A stretch of DNA of 64,000 nucleotides from Pseudomonadota bacterium (lineage in GTDB: Bacteria; Pseudomonadota; Alphaproteobacteria; SHVP01): positions 1 to 64,000 of the forward strand of contig JAQBYN010000008.1 in the NCBI GenBank assembly GCA_027622715.1. Direction: 5' to 3'. Shown piece after piece: positions 16,889 through 28,443 of this stretch. Under the pieces are notes generated by a model. The model made no database searches, had not been told where the DNA came from, and saw nothing but the letters and a program-made list of their open reading frames with translations. The position numbers were made by a program, and so were the translations under genes. The stretch's first letter is position 1. The number at the start of each line of letters is the position of its first letter.

Positions 16889-19597
16889 ATGGTGCTCGTC
16901 GAATCCGCCCCGACCCCGCCTGAGTCTGCGTCGCCCCCCGGCGCGCCGGCCGTGCTCACCCCCATGATGGCGCAATACCTCGGGATCAAACGCGACTATC
17001 CCGAGTACCTCCTGTTCTATCGGATGGGCGATTTCTACGAGCTGTTCTTCGATGATGCGGTCAAGGCCTCGGCGGCGCTCAACATCACCCTGACCAAACG
17101 CGGCAAACACGCGGGCGACGATATTCCGATGTGCGGTGTCCCGGTGCACGCCGCCGACACCTATCTGTCCCGTTTGATCCGCCAGAAGTTCAAAGTCGCC
17201 GTGTGCGAACAAACCGAGGATCCAGCCGAATCCAAAAAGCGCGGCGGCAAATCAGTCGTTGCCCGTGACGTGGTGCGCCTGGTCACCCCGGGCACGCTTA
17301 CCGAAGAGACATTGCTCGACGCGCGGCGCCACACCTATCTGGCTGCATTGGCGCGCACCGGTTCAGGATTGGCGCTGTCATGGCTCGACCTGTCGACTGG
17401 CGAATTCCTAGTGCAAGCCTTGGATTTGCACACCCTGGAGCCGGATCTCGCCCGCCTCGATCCCGGCGAGTTGCTGGTGTCCGACGCTGCGCTAGGCGAT
17501 CCGGCAATCGCGACCGCGTTACGCGATTGGCAGGCGGTGATCACCCCGTTGCCCCGCGGCCCCGCCGACTCCGATGCCACCGCGCGCCGCCTGGCCGGCC
17601 ACTACGGGGTCGCGACATTGGACGCCTATGGCGATTTTTCGCGAGCCGAGGTCGCCGCGCTGGGCGTCATCTTCGACTATGTCGCGCTTACCCAGCGCGG
17701 CAAGCTCCCGGCGTTACGGCCACCGGCGGTCGTGCGGTCGTCGAAAATGCTGTCGATCGACGCGGCGACGCGGCGCAATCTTGAGCTGACGCGCACGCTG
17801 TCGGGCGATCGCGAGGGCAGCCTTTTGGCGGTGATCGATCGGACAGTGAGCGGCGCCGGTGCCCGCCTGCTCGCCGACCGATTGGCGGCGCCCTCCACCG
17901 ATCCTACGATCATTCGCAACCGCCTCGACCTCGTGCAGTTCTTCGTTGAGGACGGGCCGTGTCGGTTGGCCGCGCGCGCGCTGCTGAAGGAAACTCCCGA
18001 CATGGCGCGGGCCCTGGCCCGCTTGTCGTTGGGCCGGGGCGGGCCGCGCGATTTGGCGGCGGTGCGGGACGGGTTGGGTGCGGCGGAACGCGCGTACGAA
18101 GTGCTCGATCATACGACGTCACCGCAGCCGATGGCGGCTTTGCGGCAACCGTTGCACGGTCACGCCGCGCTCATAAAGGCGTTGACGGATGCCCTGGCGG
18201 ACGACTTGCCGCACCTCACCCGCGATGGCGGCTTTATCGCCAAGGGTTACGATTCGCCGCTCGACGAATTGTGCACGCTGCGCGACGAGAGCCGCCGCCA
18301 CACCGCGGCGCTTCAAGCGCGCTATGCTCAAATAACCGGCATCGCCGGTATGAAAATCAAGCACAACAACGTGCTGGGTTACTTCATCGAGGTAACGCCG
18401 ACCCACGCCGATAAAATGGCGAAGGACTTACCCGAAGAGGTCCGCCAACAATTCATCCATCGCCAAACGTTGGCCAGTGCCGCGCGCTACACGACGACCG
18501 AGCTTGGCGATCTCGAGGGAAAGATTTCCAGCGCCGCCGACCGCGCGTTGGCACTGGAGCAATCGCTATTCGCTCAGCTCGTGACGCAAACGCTCGACCA
18601 CGCCAGGCCAATCGCTGCCGCCGCCGAGGCCCTGGCTGGCCTCGATGTCGCGACGGCGTTGGCCGAACAAGCGGTCGCGCACGGGTATGTCCGGCCCACG
18701 GTTGACGATAGCCGGGTCTTTTCGATTGCGGGCGGGCGGCATCCGGTGGTCGAAGATGCGCTCCGCCGGGCCAATGACTCAGGTTTTGTCGCCAACGATT
18801 GCGACCTCGGCGACGACGGTCAGGTTTGGCTCGTCACCGGCCCCAACATGGCGGGCAAAAGCACCTTCCTGCGGCAAAATGCCTTAATCGTGATCCTCGC
18901 CCAAACCGGCTCGTACGTGCCGGCGACGGCCGCGCATATCGGCGTTGTCGACCGGCTGTTCAGCCGGGTCGGCGCGGCCGACGATCTGGCGCGCGGGCGC
19001 TCGACCTTCATGGTCGAAATGGTCGAAACCGCGGCGATCCTCAACCGTGCGACCGATCGCTCGTTGGTCATCCTGGATGAAATCGGCCGCGGCACCGCGA
19101 CCTTCGACGGGTTGTCCATCGCCTGGGCGGCGATCGAACATCTGCATGACGTCAATCTGTGCCGCGCGTTATTCGCGACCCACTATCACGAGCTGACGGT
19201 GCTGGCCAACAAACTGCCGCGGCTGTCGACCCACGCCATGCGGATCAAAGAATGGAAGGGCGATATCGTCTTTCTCCATGAGGTCGTCGCCGGTGCCGCC
19301 GACCGCTCCTACGGCATCGCCGTGGCCAAGCTGGCTGGCTTGCCGGCGCCGGTGATTCGGCGCGCCGGTGAAATCCTCAAGGCGCTTGAGGCCAGCGAAC
19401 AGGGCAGCGCCGTGGCCCGCTTGGCCGACGATTTGCCGCTCTTCGCCGCGACGATGAGCGGATCCGACGAGGACGCTCCGATGACCATGACATCGGCGCT
19501 GGCCGCTGCCCTGGAGGACCTTGCCCCGGATGAATTGACCCCGCGCGAAGCCCTTGATGCCCTGTACAAACTGAAATCGCTCCTGCGCGAGCCATAG
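16889..19597 (+). CDS. mutS: DNA mismatch repair protein MutS
   Basis: 902 residues. The N-terminal mismatch-binding domain includes [18 protein letters not shown] (the intercalating Phe-x-Glu lies in this MGDFYE block). The ABC-type ATPase has Walker [10 protein letters not shown], the signature [11 protein letters not shown], Walker [17 protein letters not shown] and the HYHE switch. A C-terminal tail ends [17 protein letters not shown], which serves tetramer or MutL contacts in family members. MutS recognises base mismatches and recruits MutL. It starts 37 bases after the PiT gene. In related genomes glnD is a near neighbour; here 9 kb of transporter genes separates them. Confidence 0.97.
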   Translation: MVLVESAPTPPESASPPGAPAVLTPMMAQYLGIKRDYPEYLLFYRMGDFYELFFDDAVKASAALNITLTKRGKHAGDDIPMCGVPVHAADTYLSRLIRQKFKVAVCEQTEDPAESKKRGGKSVVARDVVRLVTPGTLTEETLLDARRHTYLAALARTGSGLALSWLDLSTGEFLVQALDLHTLEPDLARLDPGELLVSDAALGDPAIATALRDWQAVITPLPRGPADSDATARRLAGHYGVATLDAYGDFSRAEVAALGVIFDYVALTQRGKLPALRPPAVVRSSKMLSIDAATRRNLELTRTLSGDREGSLLAVIDRTVSGAGARLLADRLAAPSTDPTIIRNRLDLVQFFVEDGPCRLAARALLKETPDMARALARLSLGRGGPRDLAAVRDGLGAAERAYEVLDHTTSPQPMAALRQPLHGHAALIKALTDALADDLPHLTRDGGFIAKGYDSPLDELCTLRDESRRHTAALQARYAQITGIAGMKIKHNNVLGYFIEVTPTHADKMAKDLPEEVRQQFIHRQTLASAARYTTTELGDLEGKISSAADRALALEQSLFAQLVTQTLDHARPIAAAAEALAGLDVATALAEQAVAHGYVRPTVDDSRVFSIAGGRHPVVEDALRRANDSGFVANDCDLGDDGQVWLVTGPNMAGKSTFLRQNALIVILAQTGSYVPATAAHIGVVDRLFSRVGAADDLARGRSTFMVEMVETAAILNRATDRSLVILDEIGRGTATFDGLSIAWAAIEHLHDVNLCRALFATHYHELTVLANKLPRLSTHAMRIKEWKGDIVFLHEVVAGAADRSYGIAVAKLAGLPAPVIRRAGEILKALEASEQGSAVARLADDLPLFAATMSGSDEDAPMTMTSALAAALEDLAPDELTPREALDALYKLKSLLREP

Positions 19598-19669
19598 CGT
19601 CCTTGCCCATTGGCGGCAGGGGTGACTAGATTCGCACACGATCTTCTGAACCTTCCAAAGAATTGAGCC

Positions 19670-20596
19670 ATGGCCGAGCGGGCTGCGCTGACACGCCCTT
19701 GGGCGTTTGTTGTGTTGACCGTCGCGATGGCCATCGCGGCGGGTAATCCCGTCGTTGGCCGTGCGGTCATCGCCGACGTGCCGCCAATGGCCCTGACGTT
19801 CTGGCGCTTCGCCGCCGCCGTCGCGGTCCTGGCGCTGTTCGGTGGCCTGCCGTTGTGGCGCCAGCGTGCGACCTTTCTCCGCCACTGGAAAATGATGCTC
19901 GCTATGGGGGCCGCCGGGATCGCGGTTTACAATGGTTTTCTCTATCTCGGCGTGCAGACCACGACGGCGATCAATGCGGCGTTGATCACCGCCACTGTGC
20001 CGGTTGTCGTTGTCGGGCTGATCGCGTTGGTTCACCGCGAGCGCATCGGTACCAAGCTCGCCCTGGGGATGGCCGTCGGCCTGTTCGGCGTCGCCGTCAC
20101 GGTCATGCGCGGCGACCTCGGGGTCCTGCTGCATCTTTCCTTTGTACCGGGCGATCTGTTGATGTTGGTCGCTGTATTCGGATTTTCGTTTTACTCATTG
20201 TTGCTGCGTGATCTACCGCGCGGCCTACATCCGGCGGCGTTTATGCTGGTGATCCACGGGATCGCCCTCATCGTCACCACCCCGTTCTATCTGTGGGAAT
20301 TGGGCGTAGGGGTCACTTTTGACCCCGACGCCGGCGCAATTGGCGCGATTCTTTATGTTGGTGTTATGGCCACGGCGGTGTCGTTCTCGATGTACAACTG
20401 GGCGGTCGCTTCGGTCGGTGTCGGCACGTCCTCGCAGTTCGTGTACCTGACGCCGGTGTTTGCCAGCCTGATGGCGGTGGCGTTTCTCGGTGAGACATTT
20501 CACGGCTACCACCTTGTCGGGGTCGTGCTGATCTTCGGCGGCATTTATGTCGCGACCCGTCGTCCCAAAACCGGCAAACCGGATGTCGCGGGATGA
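19670..20596 (+). CDS. EamA/DMT family transporter, rightward tetrad member 1
   Basis: 308 residues with ten predicted membrane helices in two EamA repeats. Family landmarks are AAGNPVVGRAVI (helix 1), PPMALTFWRF (helix 2), FLYLGVQTTTAINAALITATVPV (helices 3-4), and in the second repeat LYVGVMATAVSFSMYNWAV and FLGETFHGYHLVGVVLIFGGIY. DMT proteins export or import metabolites such as amino acids, cysteine derivatives or purines; substrate cannot be read from sequence. It is the promoter-proximal gene of four that overlap by four bases each. ATG at 19670 with an AAAGAAT-rich leader and a weak ribosome site. Confidence 0.9.
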   Translation: MAERAALTRPWAFVVLTVAMAIAAGNPVVGRAVIADVPPMALTFWRFAAAVAVLALFGGLPLWRQRATFLRHWKMMLAMGAAGIAVYNGFLYLGVQTTTAINAALITATVPVVVVGLIALVHRERIGTKLALGMAVGLFGVAVTVMRGDLGVLLHLSFVPGDLLMLVAVFGFSFYSLLLRDLPRGLHPAAFMLVIHGIALIVTTPFYLWELGVGVTFDPDAGAIGAILYVGVMATAVSFSMYNWAVASVGVGTSSQFVYLTPVFASLMAVAFLGETFHGYHLVGVVLIFGGIYVATRRPKTGKPDVAG

Positions 20597-21528
20597 ACGG
20601 CCGCAAGGTCGTCACCTTTCTGCTCAATCCCTATGTCCTGCTGACCCTGGTCATGTTGGCGGGCGCGGGCAACACGGTGGTGGCGCGCGCGACGGTAGGC
20701 GAGATGCCGCCCTTGGCGCTGTCGTTCTGGCGCTGGGTCACTGCCTTCGTGATCCTGTTCCCGATCGGTGCGCGTGCCCTGTTCGTCCAACGTCACGTCT
20801 TGCTGGCGCAGTGGCGGATCGTCGTTGCGCTCGGGGCGATTGCGGTGGCGGCGTTCAACTCGCTGATCTATCTCGGCGTCCAGCACACCACGGCGCTCAA
20901 CGCGTCCCTCGTGTTGTCGGTGATTCCCGTCGTGACGGTCGCGTTATCGTGGATATTGCTGCGCGAGCGCGCCAACCTGCGCATGGTGGTGGGCTTGGCG
21001 GCCGGCCTGATTGGGGTATTGGTGATTATCGCGCGCGGCGATATCAGCCTGCTGGTGTCGCTCGACTTCAACGGCGGCGACCTGTTGGTGTTTGCCTCAG
21101 TCTTTTGTTGGGCGGGTTACTCGATCCTGCTGGGTCGCCTGCCGCCCGGCATTCGGCCCGAAGGCCTTCTGCTCGCGATGGTCATGGTCGGGCTCGTGTT
21201 GCTGGCGCCGTTCTATTTGTGGGAGGCGGCGGCCGGCGCCCGCATGGTTCTCTCCGCGCCGAACATGCTCGGTGTGTTCTACATGGGCGCGTTCTCCTCG
21301 GTGTTCTCCTACATCCTGTGGAACCGCTGCGTCGGTATCGTCGGCGCCAACGTTGCCAGCCAGTTCACCTACCTCAACCCGGCCTTTGGTGGATCGCTCG
21401 CGGTCCTACTGCTCGGCGAATCGCTGCGGCCCTACCACGCCGGCGTGCTCCTCATTTTCCTCGGCATCTACTTGGCCACGACAGCGCGCCGGGCGGTGCC
21501 CAAAACCGCTAGGGTGGATGAACCGTGA
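20593..21528 (+). CDS. EamA/DMT family transporter, rightward tetrad member 2
   Basis: 311 residues, start overlapping the previous stop as ATGA. Landmarks: AGAGNTVVARATVGEMPPLALSFWRW, LIYLGVQHTTALNASLVLSVIPVV, then FYMGAFSSVFSYILWNRCVGIVGANVASQFTYLNPAFGGSLAVLLLGE. Two EamA repeats, ten helices. It shares the GNxVxAR and FWR blocks with members 1, 3 and 4, showing a lineage of tandem duplication. The basic tail ARRAVPKTA is cytoplasmic. Translation is likely coupled to member 1. Confidence 0.9.
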   Translation: MNGRKVVTFLLNPYVLLTLVMLAGAGNTVVARATVGEMPPLALSFWRWVTAFVILFPIGARALFVQRHVLLAQWRIVVALGAIAVAAFNSLIYLGVQHTTALNASLVLSVIPVVTVALSWILLRERANLRMVVGLAAGLIGVLVIIARGDISLLVSLDFNGGDLLVFASVFCWAGYSILLGRLPPGIRPEGLLLAMVMVGLVLLAPFYLWEAAAGARMVLSAPNMLGVFYMGAFSSVFSYILWNRCVGIVGANVASQFTYLNPAFGGSLAVLLLGESLRPYHAGVLLIFLGIYLATTARRAVPKTARVDEP

Positions 21529-22466
21529 TGAGCACACCGGTCTCGCCGCTGCGTTCCGTTGTGACATCGCCCTATGTCTTGCTCACGGTCTGTTTCTTGC
21601 TGTGGTCGGGCAACTCGGTGTTCGCGCGCGGCGCTGCCGACATTATGCCGCCGATGAACCTCGCCTTCTGGCGATGGGGTGTTGGCATCGTTGTGTTATT
21701 CCCATTCGCCTCGCGAGCGCTGTGGCGCGACCGGGCGACCTATCTCAAGCATTGGAAACTGTTTTTGGTCGTCGCGCTTGCGGGCGTGACGGGATTCAAC
21801 TCGTTCGTCTATCACGCGGTCCAACACACCACGGCGATCCACGCGACCCTGATCACCTCGGCGATTCCGGCGGCCGGGGTTGTCGCCGCGTGGCTAGTCT
21901 ACCGCGAAACCATCTCATTGCGCACGGCGCTCGGTATGTTGGTCGCGTTCTTCGGCGTCGTGGTGGTGATTTCAAACGGCAATGTTTCGGTGCTTGCCAG
22001 CCTTGCCTTCAATGTTGGCGACTTGATCGCGTTACTCGCGGTCGTGGCATGGACAATCTATTCAATCGGGCTGCGGGCGATGCCGCGCGGTCTTAATCCG
22101 ATGGGCTTGTTGCTCGGCGTGATGATCGTCGGCTGGCTTTTTCTCATTCCCTTCTTTGGTTATGAGCTGGCCCAGGGCGACCGCGCCGCGCCGACGCTCG
22201 GTAACCTCGCCGGGATCGTTTACCTCGGCGTGTTCGCTTCGGTCGTTGCCTTTGCGTTTTTCAATTACGGTTTGGCCAAGATCGGGTCGACGCGCGCCAA
22301 CGTCTTTAACTACTTGTCACCGATCTTCTCGGGCGTGCTGGCCGTCGTCTTCTTGGGCGAAGCATTGGAATGGTTCCACGGGCTTAGCATCGCGCTCATC
22401 TTCGGCGGCATTTATCTCGCGCAAAATGCCCGTCGAGCTGTGCCGGTGGAGGTCAAGACGGGATGA
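21525..22466 (+). CDS. EamA/DMT family transporter, rightward tetrad member 3
   Basis: 313 residues from GTG 21525 (GTGA overlap with member 2's stop); the adjacent ATG at 21528 is equally possible. Landmarks: LWSGNSVFARGAADIMPPMNLAFWRWG, HAVQHTTAIHATLITSAIPAAGVVAAWLVYRE, then VYLGVFASVVAFAFFNYGLAKIGSTRANVFNYLSPIFSGVLAVVFLGEAL. It differs from its neighbours in a His-rich stretch (YHAVQHTTAIHA) at helices 3-4, which may reflect a different substrate. Ten helices in two repeats. Confidence 0.9.
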   Translation: MMSTPVSPLRSVVTSPYVLLTVCFLLWSGNSVFARGAADIMPPMNLAFWRWGVGIVVLFPFASRALWRDRATYLKHWKLFLVVALAGVTGFNSFVYHAVQHTTAIHATLITSAIPAAGVVAAWLVYRETISLRTALGMLVAFFGVVVVISNGNVSVLASLAFNVGDLIALLAVVAWTIYSIGLRAMPRGLNPMGLLLGVMIVGWLFLIPFFGYELAQGDRAAPTLGNLAGIVYLGVFASVVAFAFFNYGLAKIGSTRANVFNYLSPIFSGVLAVVFLGEALEWFHGLSIALIFGGIYLAQNARRAVPVEVKTG

Positions 22467-23370
22467 ACCAACCCAAGACATCGACGTTGCTGCCCTACAT
22501 CCTGTTGCTGCTCGCGACCTTGTTCTGGTCGGGCAATAACATTGTCGCGCGCGTCACCGTGCAAGAAGTGCCGCCGTTCTCGTTGACCTTTTGGCGCGTT
22601 GCCCTGGCGCTCCTCGTTCTCACACCGTTCGCCCTGCCGGGCGTTATTCGGCAGTGGGACGTGGTCAAACGGCACTGGAAGATGGTGACCTTCCTCGGCC
22701 TGCTTGGTGTGCCAATCTTCAATCTCTTTCTTAACTCAGCGGTCCAATTCACCACTGCCGTCAATGCCTCGCTGATCAACGGCGCCACGCCGGTGCTCAC
22801 GGTCCTGTTGGGCTGGATTCTCTACCGCGAAGGGTTTGGCTGGCGCACTGTCATCGGCATGGTCGTGGCGTTTGCCGGCATTACCGTGATCGTCGTCCAA
22901 GGCGACCTCGGCGTCCTGCGTGCCTTTTCGTTCAACCCGGGGGACTTGTTGATGCTGCCGGCCATTTTATCATGGGCGTTCTACACGCTGGCCCTGCGAC
23001 ACAAACCCAAGGGTTTGGACGGCCTCCCCTTCCTGATGATCATGATGGTGGTGAGCATGCCGGTGCTCGCCGTCTTCTACGCGCTTGATCTCACGGCCGG
23101 GCGCACGTTCACGCTGACCACCAACAACGCCGTCGCGATCGGTTATATCGCCCTGTTTCCGGCGCTGTTGGCGTTTGCGTTCTGGAATCGCGGCATTGCC
23201 GCCGTCGGCGCCGCGCGCGGCGTTCAGCTGCAATACCTCATGCCGGTCTGGGGCGCGTTGGGCGGCGTCGTCTTTCTTAGCGAACCGTTCGAGCGGTACC
23301 ACTGGTTTGGCATCGCCCTGATCTTCGTCGGCGTGCTCCTCGCGACTCGGCGCAAGGCAGCCCAGACCGC

Positions 23371-23374
<4 letters not shown>
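22463..23374 (+). CDS. EamA/DMT family transporter, rightward tetrad member 4
   Basis: 303 residues, ATGA overlap with member 3. Landmarks: [64 protein letters not shown], then [48 protein letters not shown]. Ten helices in two EamA repeats. It ends tail to tail with the alcohol dehydrogenase gene, the two stop codons overlapping by four bases (TTAG), so transcripts from both sides converge here. Confidence 0.9.
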
Positions 23375-24486
<1,112 letters not shown>

Positions 24487-24535
24487 GATTATCCTCCCCT
24501 GTGGTGACGTAAGTGTAACGGTGCGCGCGCCCGCA

Positions 24536-25444
24536 TCAACCGTTCTTGGCGATTGATGGCGCGCGCGTTAGCGACGCATTGGCCAGGCCCAAACCAAATG
24601 TCATCAACGCGACAGCGGCCCACACCCAAGCGCTCGGTCGTTCGGCAAACAGCGCAAAACCCCAGCCGATGCCGCAGGCGACGATGACGTAGGAAATTTG
24701 TGAAAAGAATACCGGGCCGGCGCGGCGAATCACCTCGTAGAGACAGAAGAACCCGACAGCTTGCGATACGCCCGCCCATAGCACGCCGGTCAATCCGGCG
24801 GGCGTGTCCCAGAACACAACGAGGTTGCCGGTGACGGCGGCGACCGGCAGCACCACGACCGCGCCGCCGAGTAGGACCGCGGCGCCCAACGCCAATGACC
24901 CCGAGTCCGGTGGTCGCAGTGTCGCGACGATCAAGTTGTTCGCCGCGGCCGAGACCGGCGCGAGCAATGCGGGAAGAATCCAGATCGCCGCGCTGGCGTC
25001 CGGCAACCCGCCGTCGGGCAGCACGATCAACAACACCCCGCCCAGCCCCAGCAGAATCGCCGCGATACTCAACCAGCGAAACGATTCGACGCGCAGCACA
25101 AAGGCCAGCACATAGGTCAGCGATGGCACCAGCGTCATCGTTAACGTCAGGACCGAAGCCGGTATCTTGTCGGCCACCAGCGACAACACGCCGGTGGGGA
25201 TCAGCATCCCAAACGACGCCGAGGCGACGTAGTGACCAAGCGCGCGCGGGCTCAGGCCGGGTCGCCGTCCGCGCAGACTCTGTAAGGCCAGAAGGATCAA
25301 GCCGCCCAGTAACGCTTGCCAAAACAAGTAGGCCAGCACCGGAAAGCCGGCATCGGCAATGACTTTGTTGGCGGCAAACAAACTGCCGTAGCCGATCCCG
25401 CCCAGTAGCAAGAGGGCGGTGGCGATACCCACGTTGGATCTCAT
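24536..25444 (-). CDS. EamA/DMT family transporter, leftward tetrad member 4
   Basis: 302 residues, last gene of the leftward set of four, ATGA overlap with the gene before it. Landmarks differ from the rightward tetrad: [77 protein letters not shown] and, near the end, [46 protein letters not shown]. The AGPVFFSQ block is a hallmark of this subgroup. Ten helices in two EamA repeats, substrate unknown. Confidence 0.9.
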   Translation of the reverse strand: MRSNVGIATALLLLGGIGYGSLFAANKVIADAGFPVLAYLFWQALLGGLILLALQSLRGRRPGLSPRALGHYVASASFGMLIPTGVLSLVADKIPASVLTLTMTLVPSLTYVLAFVLRVESFRWLSIAAILLGLGGVLLIVLPDGGLPDASAAIWILPALLAPVSAAANNLIVATLRPPDSGSLALGAAVLLGGAVVVLPVAAVTGNLVVFWDTPAGLTGVLWAGVSQAVGFFCLYEVIRRAGPVFFSQISYVIVACGIGWGFALFAERPSAWVWAAVALMTFGLGLANASLTRAPSIAKNG

Positions 25445-26367
25445 TCAGCGGTGGACGATTTGGGCGACTTTTGGGTGGCCAAATTGGCCAACACCAATCC
25501 AGCCACCATCGCCACGACCGCGCCCCACACCCAGGGGCTGGGGCGCTCGCCGAACAGCAGCAGCGCCCAGGCCAAGCCCGACAGCACGATGATGTAGGAC
25601 GCTTGCGAAAAGAACACCGGTCCGGCGCGCCGGATCACTTCGTACAGCGCGTAATAGCCAACGACTTGCACCGCCGCCGCCCAAATCACCCCGCCGGCAA
25701 TGGTCCAAGACGACCAGAATGCGTCCAACCCATTCGTCGCCAAGGCAATCGGGAACATGATGATGGTCGCGGCCAACAAGACCGCACCGACCAGCGTCAG
25801 CGAATCCGAGTCCGGTGGCCGCAACGTCGCCACCAATACATTGTTGGTCGATGCCGCCAGCGGCGCGATCAGCGCCGGCAAAATCCAGATCGCGGCGGCC
25901 GGGTCGGGCAGACTGCCCTGCGGCAACACGATCATCAAAACGCCGACAAAACCCAACAGCAGCGCGGCGACACTCATCGCGCGAAACGGTTCAACCCGGA
26001 GGGCAAACGCCATTGCGTAGGTAAGTGCCGGGACCAATGTGACGACCAACGTCACAACGCCTGTTGGCAACTCTGTCGCCACCACGCTTAGCGCGCCGAA
26101 CGGCAACAGCATCCCGAATGTCGCCGACACCACATAATGCCCGGCGTGTTTGGGACGCCAGCTCGCGCGCGCGCCGCGCGCTAGATTGATTGCGGTCACC
26201 AGCACGCCGCCCAACGCAGCTTGCCAAAACATGTAGGGAATCACCGGGAACCCGGCCTCGCCGACAATGCGATTGGCCGCCAAGATGCTGCCATAGGCCG
26301 CGCCCGCGACCAGGAGCAAGAATGTGGGCAGCAAAAGGCCTACCGGAACCGGTCGGGAATTCGGCAC
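25441..26367 (-). CDS. EamA/DMT family transporter, leftward tetrad member 3
   Basis: 308 residues from a GTG at 26367, five bases after the previous gene's stop. The open frame runs on to 27264, but that extension is a shadow of the preceding gene in another frame and is Arg-rich, not membrane-like. Landmarks: [104 protein letters not shown]. It is the closest relative of member 4 by shared blocks (RPPDSDSLTL against [10 protein letters not shown]). Without correct trimming it would be annotated as a 607-residue protein. Confidence 0.87.
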   Translation of the reverse strand: MPNSRPVPVGLLLPTFLLLVAGAAYGSILAANRIVGEAGFPVIPYMFWQAALGGVLVTAINLARGARASWRPKHAGHYVVSATFGMLLPFGALSVVATELPTGVVTLVVTLVPALTYAMAFALRVEPFRAMSVAALLLGFVGVLMIVLPQGSLPDPAAAIWILPALIAPLAASTNNVLVATLRPPDSDSLTLVGAVLLAATIIMFPIALATNGLDAFWSSWTIAGGVIWAAAVQVVGYYALYEVIRRAGPVFFSQASYIIVLSGLAWALLLFGERPSPWVWGAVVAMVAGLVLANLATQKSPKSSTAE

Positions 26368-26372
26368 CAGGG

Positions 26373-27338
26373 TCAGCCGGCTGCCGCCGCTTCCTGCATG
26401 CCGCGCTTGGCCCCGAGGTTGGCAAAGTACAGGCCGGCCAACATGGCGGCGAAGGCTAGCCAGAACCAGGTGCTCAGTGCTTCGTTGAAAATCGCCTGGG
26501 ACCAGACCAGCCCGGCAATCACGATGACGTAGTTGTACTGGGCGAAGAACACGGGACCGGCGCGGCGAATAATCTCGAACATACAAAAGAAGGTGATGCC
26601 GTTGATGCCGCCGGCCCACAACACGCCCCATAGGCCCATGCCGGTGGCCTCCCACAGCGGGTAGAACCCCTCGGTCGCCATCATGATGACGAACGAGATG
26701 ATCGCCGCGCCGACCACAAGGCCGGTGGCGCGCATCACCGAAGTTGCTTCCGGCGGCCGCACGACGGCCACGAAAACATTGTTGGCGGCGAAGCACACGG
26801 GCACGATCAGCAACAGTAAGACCCACACGACTGAATCGCCGGTCGGCAGACCACCTTCGGGAATAACTAAGACCGCGATCCCGGCAAGGCCCAATGCGAC
26901 GCCGGACAAACTCAACACGCGCCAGCGGTCGACGCCCGCCATCACGGCAAACAAATAGGTAATACCGGGGGTCAGGGTGATCGCCAGCGTAATCACACCT
27001 GCTTGGAGCTTGCTCGCGACAAAGGCCAGCACGATTACCGACATCACGACGCCCAGCATCGAGGTCACCGCGTAGGAGGCAAGATGGTCGCGCCGCATCC
27101 GTGGCAGATTGCCGGTGGCCGCGGCGAGCGCGAGCAAAATGCAGCCGCCGATAGCGGATTGCCAAAAGGTGAAGGCGATGAACGGCACACCGCCGTCGGA
27201 GGCAAACTTGCTCGCGCTGAAGAAGCTGCCATAGATCGAGGCGCCGCCGATCATCAGCAGCCACGGCACCAGCATTGAAGGAACGGCTTTCGGCGCGGTC
27301 GGTCGGCCGGCGCCGGCAGTTGTCGTCGAATCGGTCAA
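26373..27338 (-). CDS. EamA/DMT family transporter, leftward tetrad member 2
   Basis: 321 residues from a TTG at 27338, four bases after the previous stop with AAGGGG upstream; an ATG at 27275 would give 300 residues. Landmarks: [101 protein letters not shown]. The polar Thr/Pro-rich N-terminus (STTTAGAGRPTAP) lies before helix 1 and is cytoplasmic. Ten helices. Substrate unknown. Confidence 0.87.
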   Translation of the reverse strand: MTDSTTTAGAGRPTAPKAVPSMLVPWLLMIGGASIYGSFFSASKFASDGGVPFIAFTFWQSAIGGCILLALAAATGNLPRMRRDHLASYAVTSMLGVVMSVIVLAFVASKLQAGVITLAITLTPGITYLFAVMAGVDRWRVLSLSGVALGLAGIAVLVIPEGGLPTGDSVVWVLLLLIVPVCFAANNVFVAVVRPPEATSVMRATGLVVGAAIISFVIMMATEGFYPLWEATGMGLWGVLWAGGINGITFFCMFEIIRRAGPVFFAQYNYVIVIAGLVWSQAIFNEALSTWFWLAFAAMLAGLYFANLGAKRGMQEAAAAG

Positions 27339-27342
27339 ATGG

Positions 27343-28293
27343 TTACCCCTTGGCGGCTTGATCGGCCGCGCGGTCGAGAATCGATTGATTGGTGCCGCGG
27401 TTGGCCAAGTATAGACCGACCGCCATACAGGCGATCGCGGCCCACACAATCGGCTCGAATCCATCTTGAAAAATAATGAACGCCCAGATGATCCCAGCGG
27501 CCAGCACGATATAGTTGAACTGCGAGAAGAACACCGGTCCGGCGCGGTGGATGACCTCGAACAAGACTAAAAAGATCACGATGTCGGTAAACCCGGCCCA
27601 CGCCGTCGCCCCGATTCCTTCGATCCCGGCGCCGGGGAAAAAGTAAAAGCCGTCAATCGCCAACATGAACGGAAACATGACAACGGTTGCGAAGACGAGC
27701 ACCCCGGTGGAGAGCTGCAACGTGGTCGCTTCCGCGGGCCGGATCAGCGCGACCACGACATTGTTGGCGGCGTAGCCCAGCGGCGCGACAAGGGCAACTA
27801 GGAACCAAATGCCGGATACACCGGCGCCGACGTCGCCCCAAGTCCAGGGCTGGACGATCAGCACAACGCCAAGCAGCCCGGCCAGTAGTCCGCCGGTGCT
27901 CCACAAGTTGAATTTTTCCAACCGTGCGGCAAAAGCGAAGATATAGGTTAGCGCGGGCGTCAGCGTGAGCACCAGGGTCAGCAATCCGGCCGGCAGGTTG
28001 GGCGCGGCGTAGGTCAGCGCGACCAGCGGGATGGTAAAGCTGAAGATCGCGGTAAAGCCGTACTGCCGCAGATGGGCGCCACTGAGGCGCGGCAGGTCGC
28101 GCAGGATGATCGAAACCACCAATAGGGCGCCGCCGCCGAACAGCGACTGCCAGAACGCGAGCGCCATCGACGGTACGCCGTGGTCGACGGCGATGCGATT
28201 GGCCGAAAAGAAGGTGCCATAAATAATGCCGCCGCCTACCAGCAGGGCCAGCGGCACGGCCATTGAGCGCGATGGTGCGCCAGTCGTATTCAT
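27343..28293 (-). CDS. EamA/DMT family transporter, leftward tetrad member 1
   Basis: 316 residues, first gene of the leftward set, ATG at 28293 with a GAGGGAG ribosome site. Landmarks: [111 protein letters not shown]. It is divergent from glnD; the promoter for the set must lie in 28294-28443. Ten helices, two EamA repeats. Confidence 0.9.
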   Translation of the reverse strand: MNTTGAPSRSMAVPLALLVGGGIIYGTFFSANRIAVDHGVPSMALAFWQSLFGGGALLVVSIILRDLPRLSGAHLRQYGFTAIFSFTIPLVALTYAAPNLPAGLLTLVLTLTPALTYIFAFAARLEKFNLWSTGGLLAGLLGVVLIVQPWTWGDVGAGVSGIWFLVALVAPLGYAANNVVVALIRPAEATTLQLSTGVLVFATVVMFPFMLAIDGFYFFPGAGIEGIGATAWAGFTDIVIFLVLFEVIHRAGPVFFSQFNYIVLAAGIIWAFIIFQDGFEPIVWAAIACMAVGLYLANRGTNQSILDRAADQAAKG

Positions 28294-28443
28294 GCCGTTT
28301 CACTCCCTCTTGCTCGGCGGCGGGCCAGCCTATAGCCCGGCTAGAGGCGCGGTAAAGCGTTCCAGCACCGTTTTAACGTGCAGCCGCACGGTAGCGCGCC
28401 TATCTTTATCAGATGCCGCCCTTGGGCGCTGCGATCCAAAACC

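Noticed and set aside
26368-27264. N-terminal half of a 607-codon frame on the minus strand
   Set aside because: Only 25441-26367 codes for a transporter; the rest is an off-frame reading of the next transporter gene.
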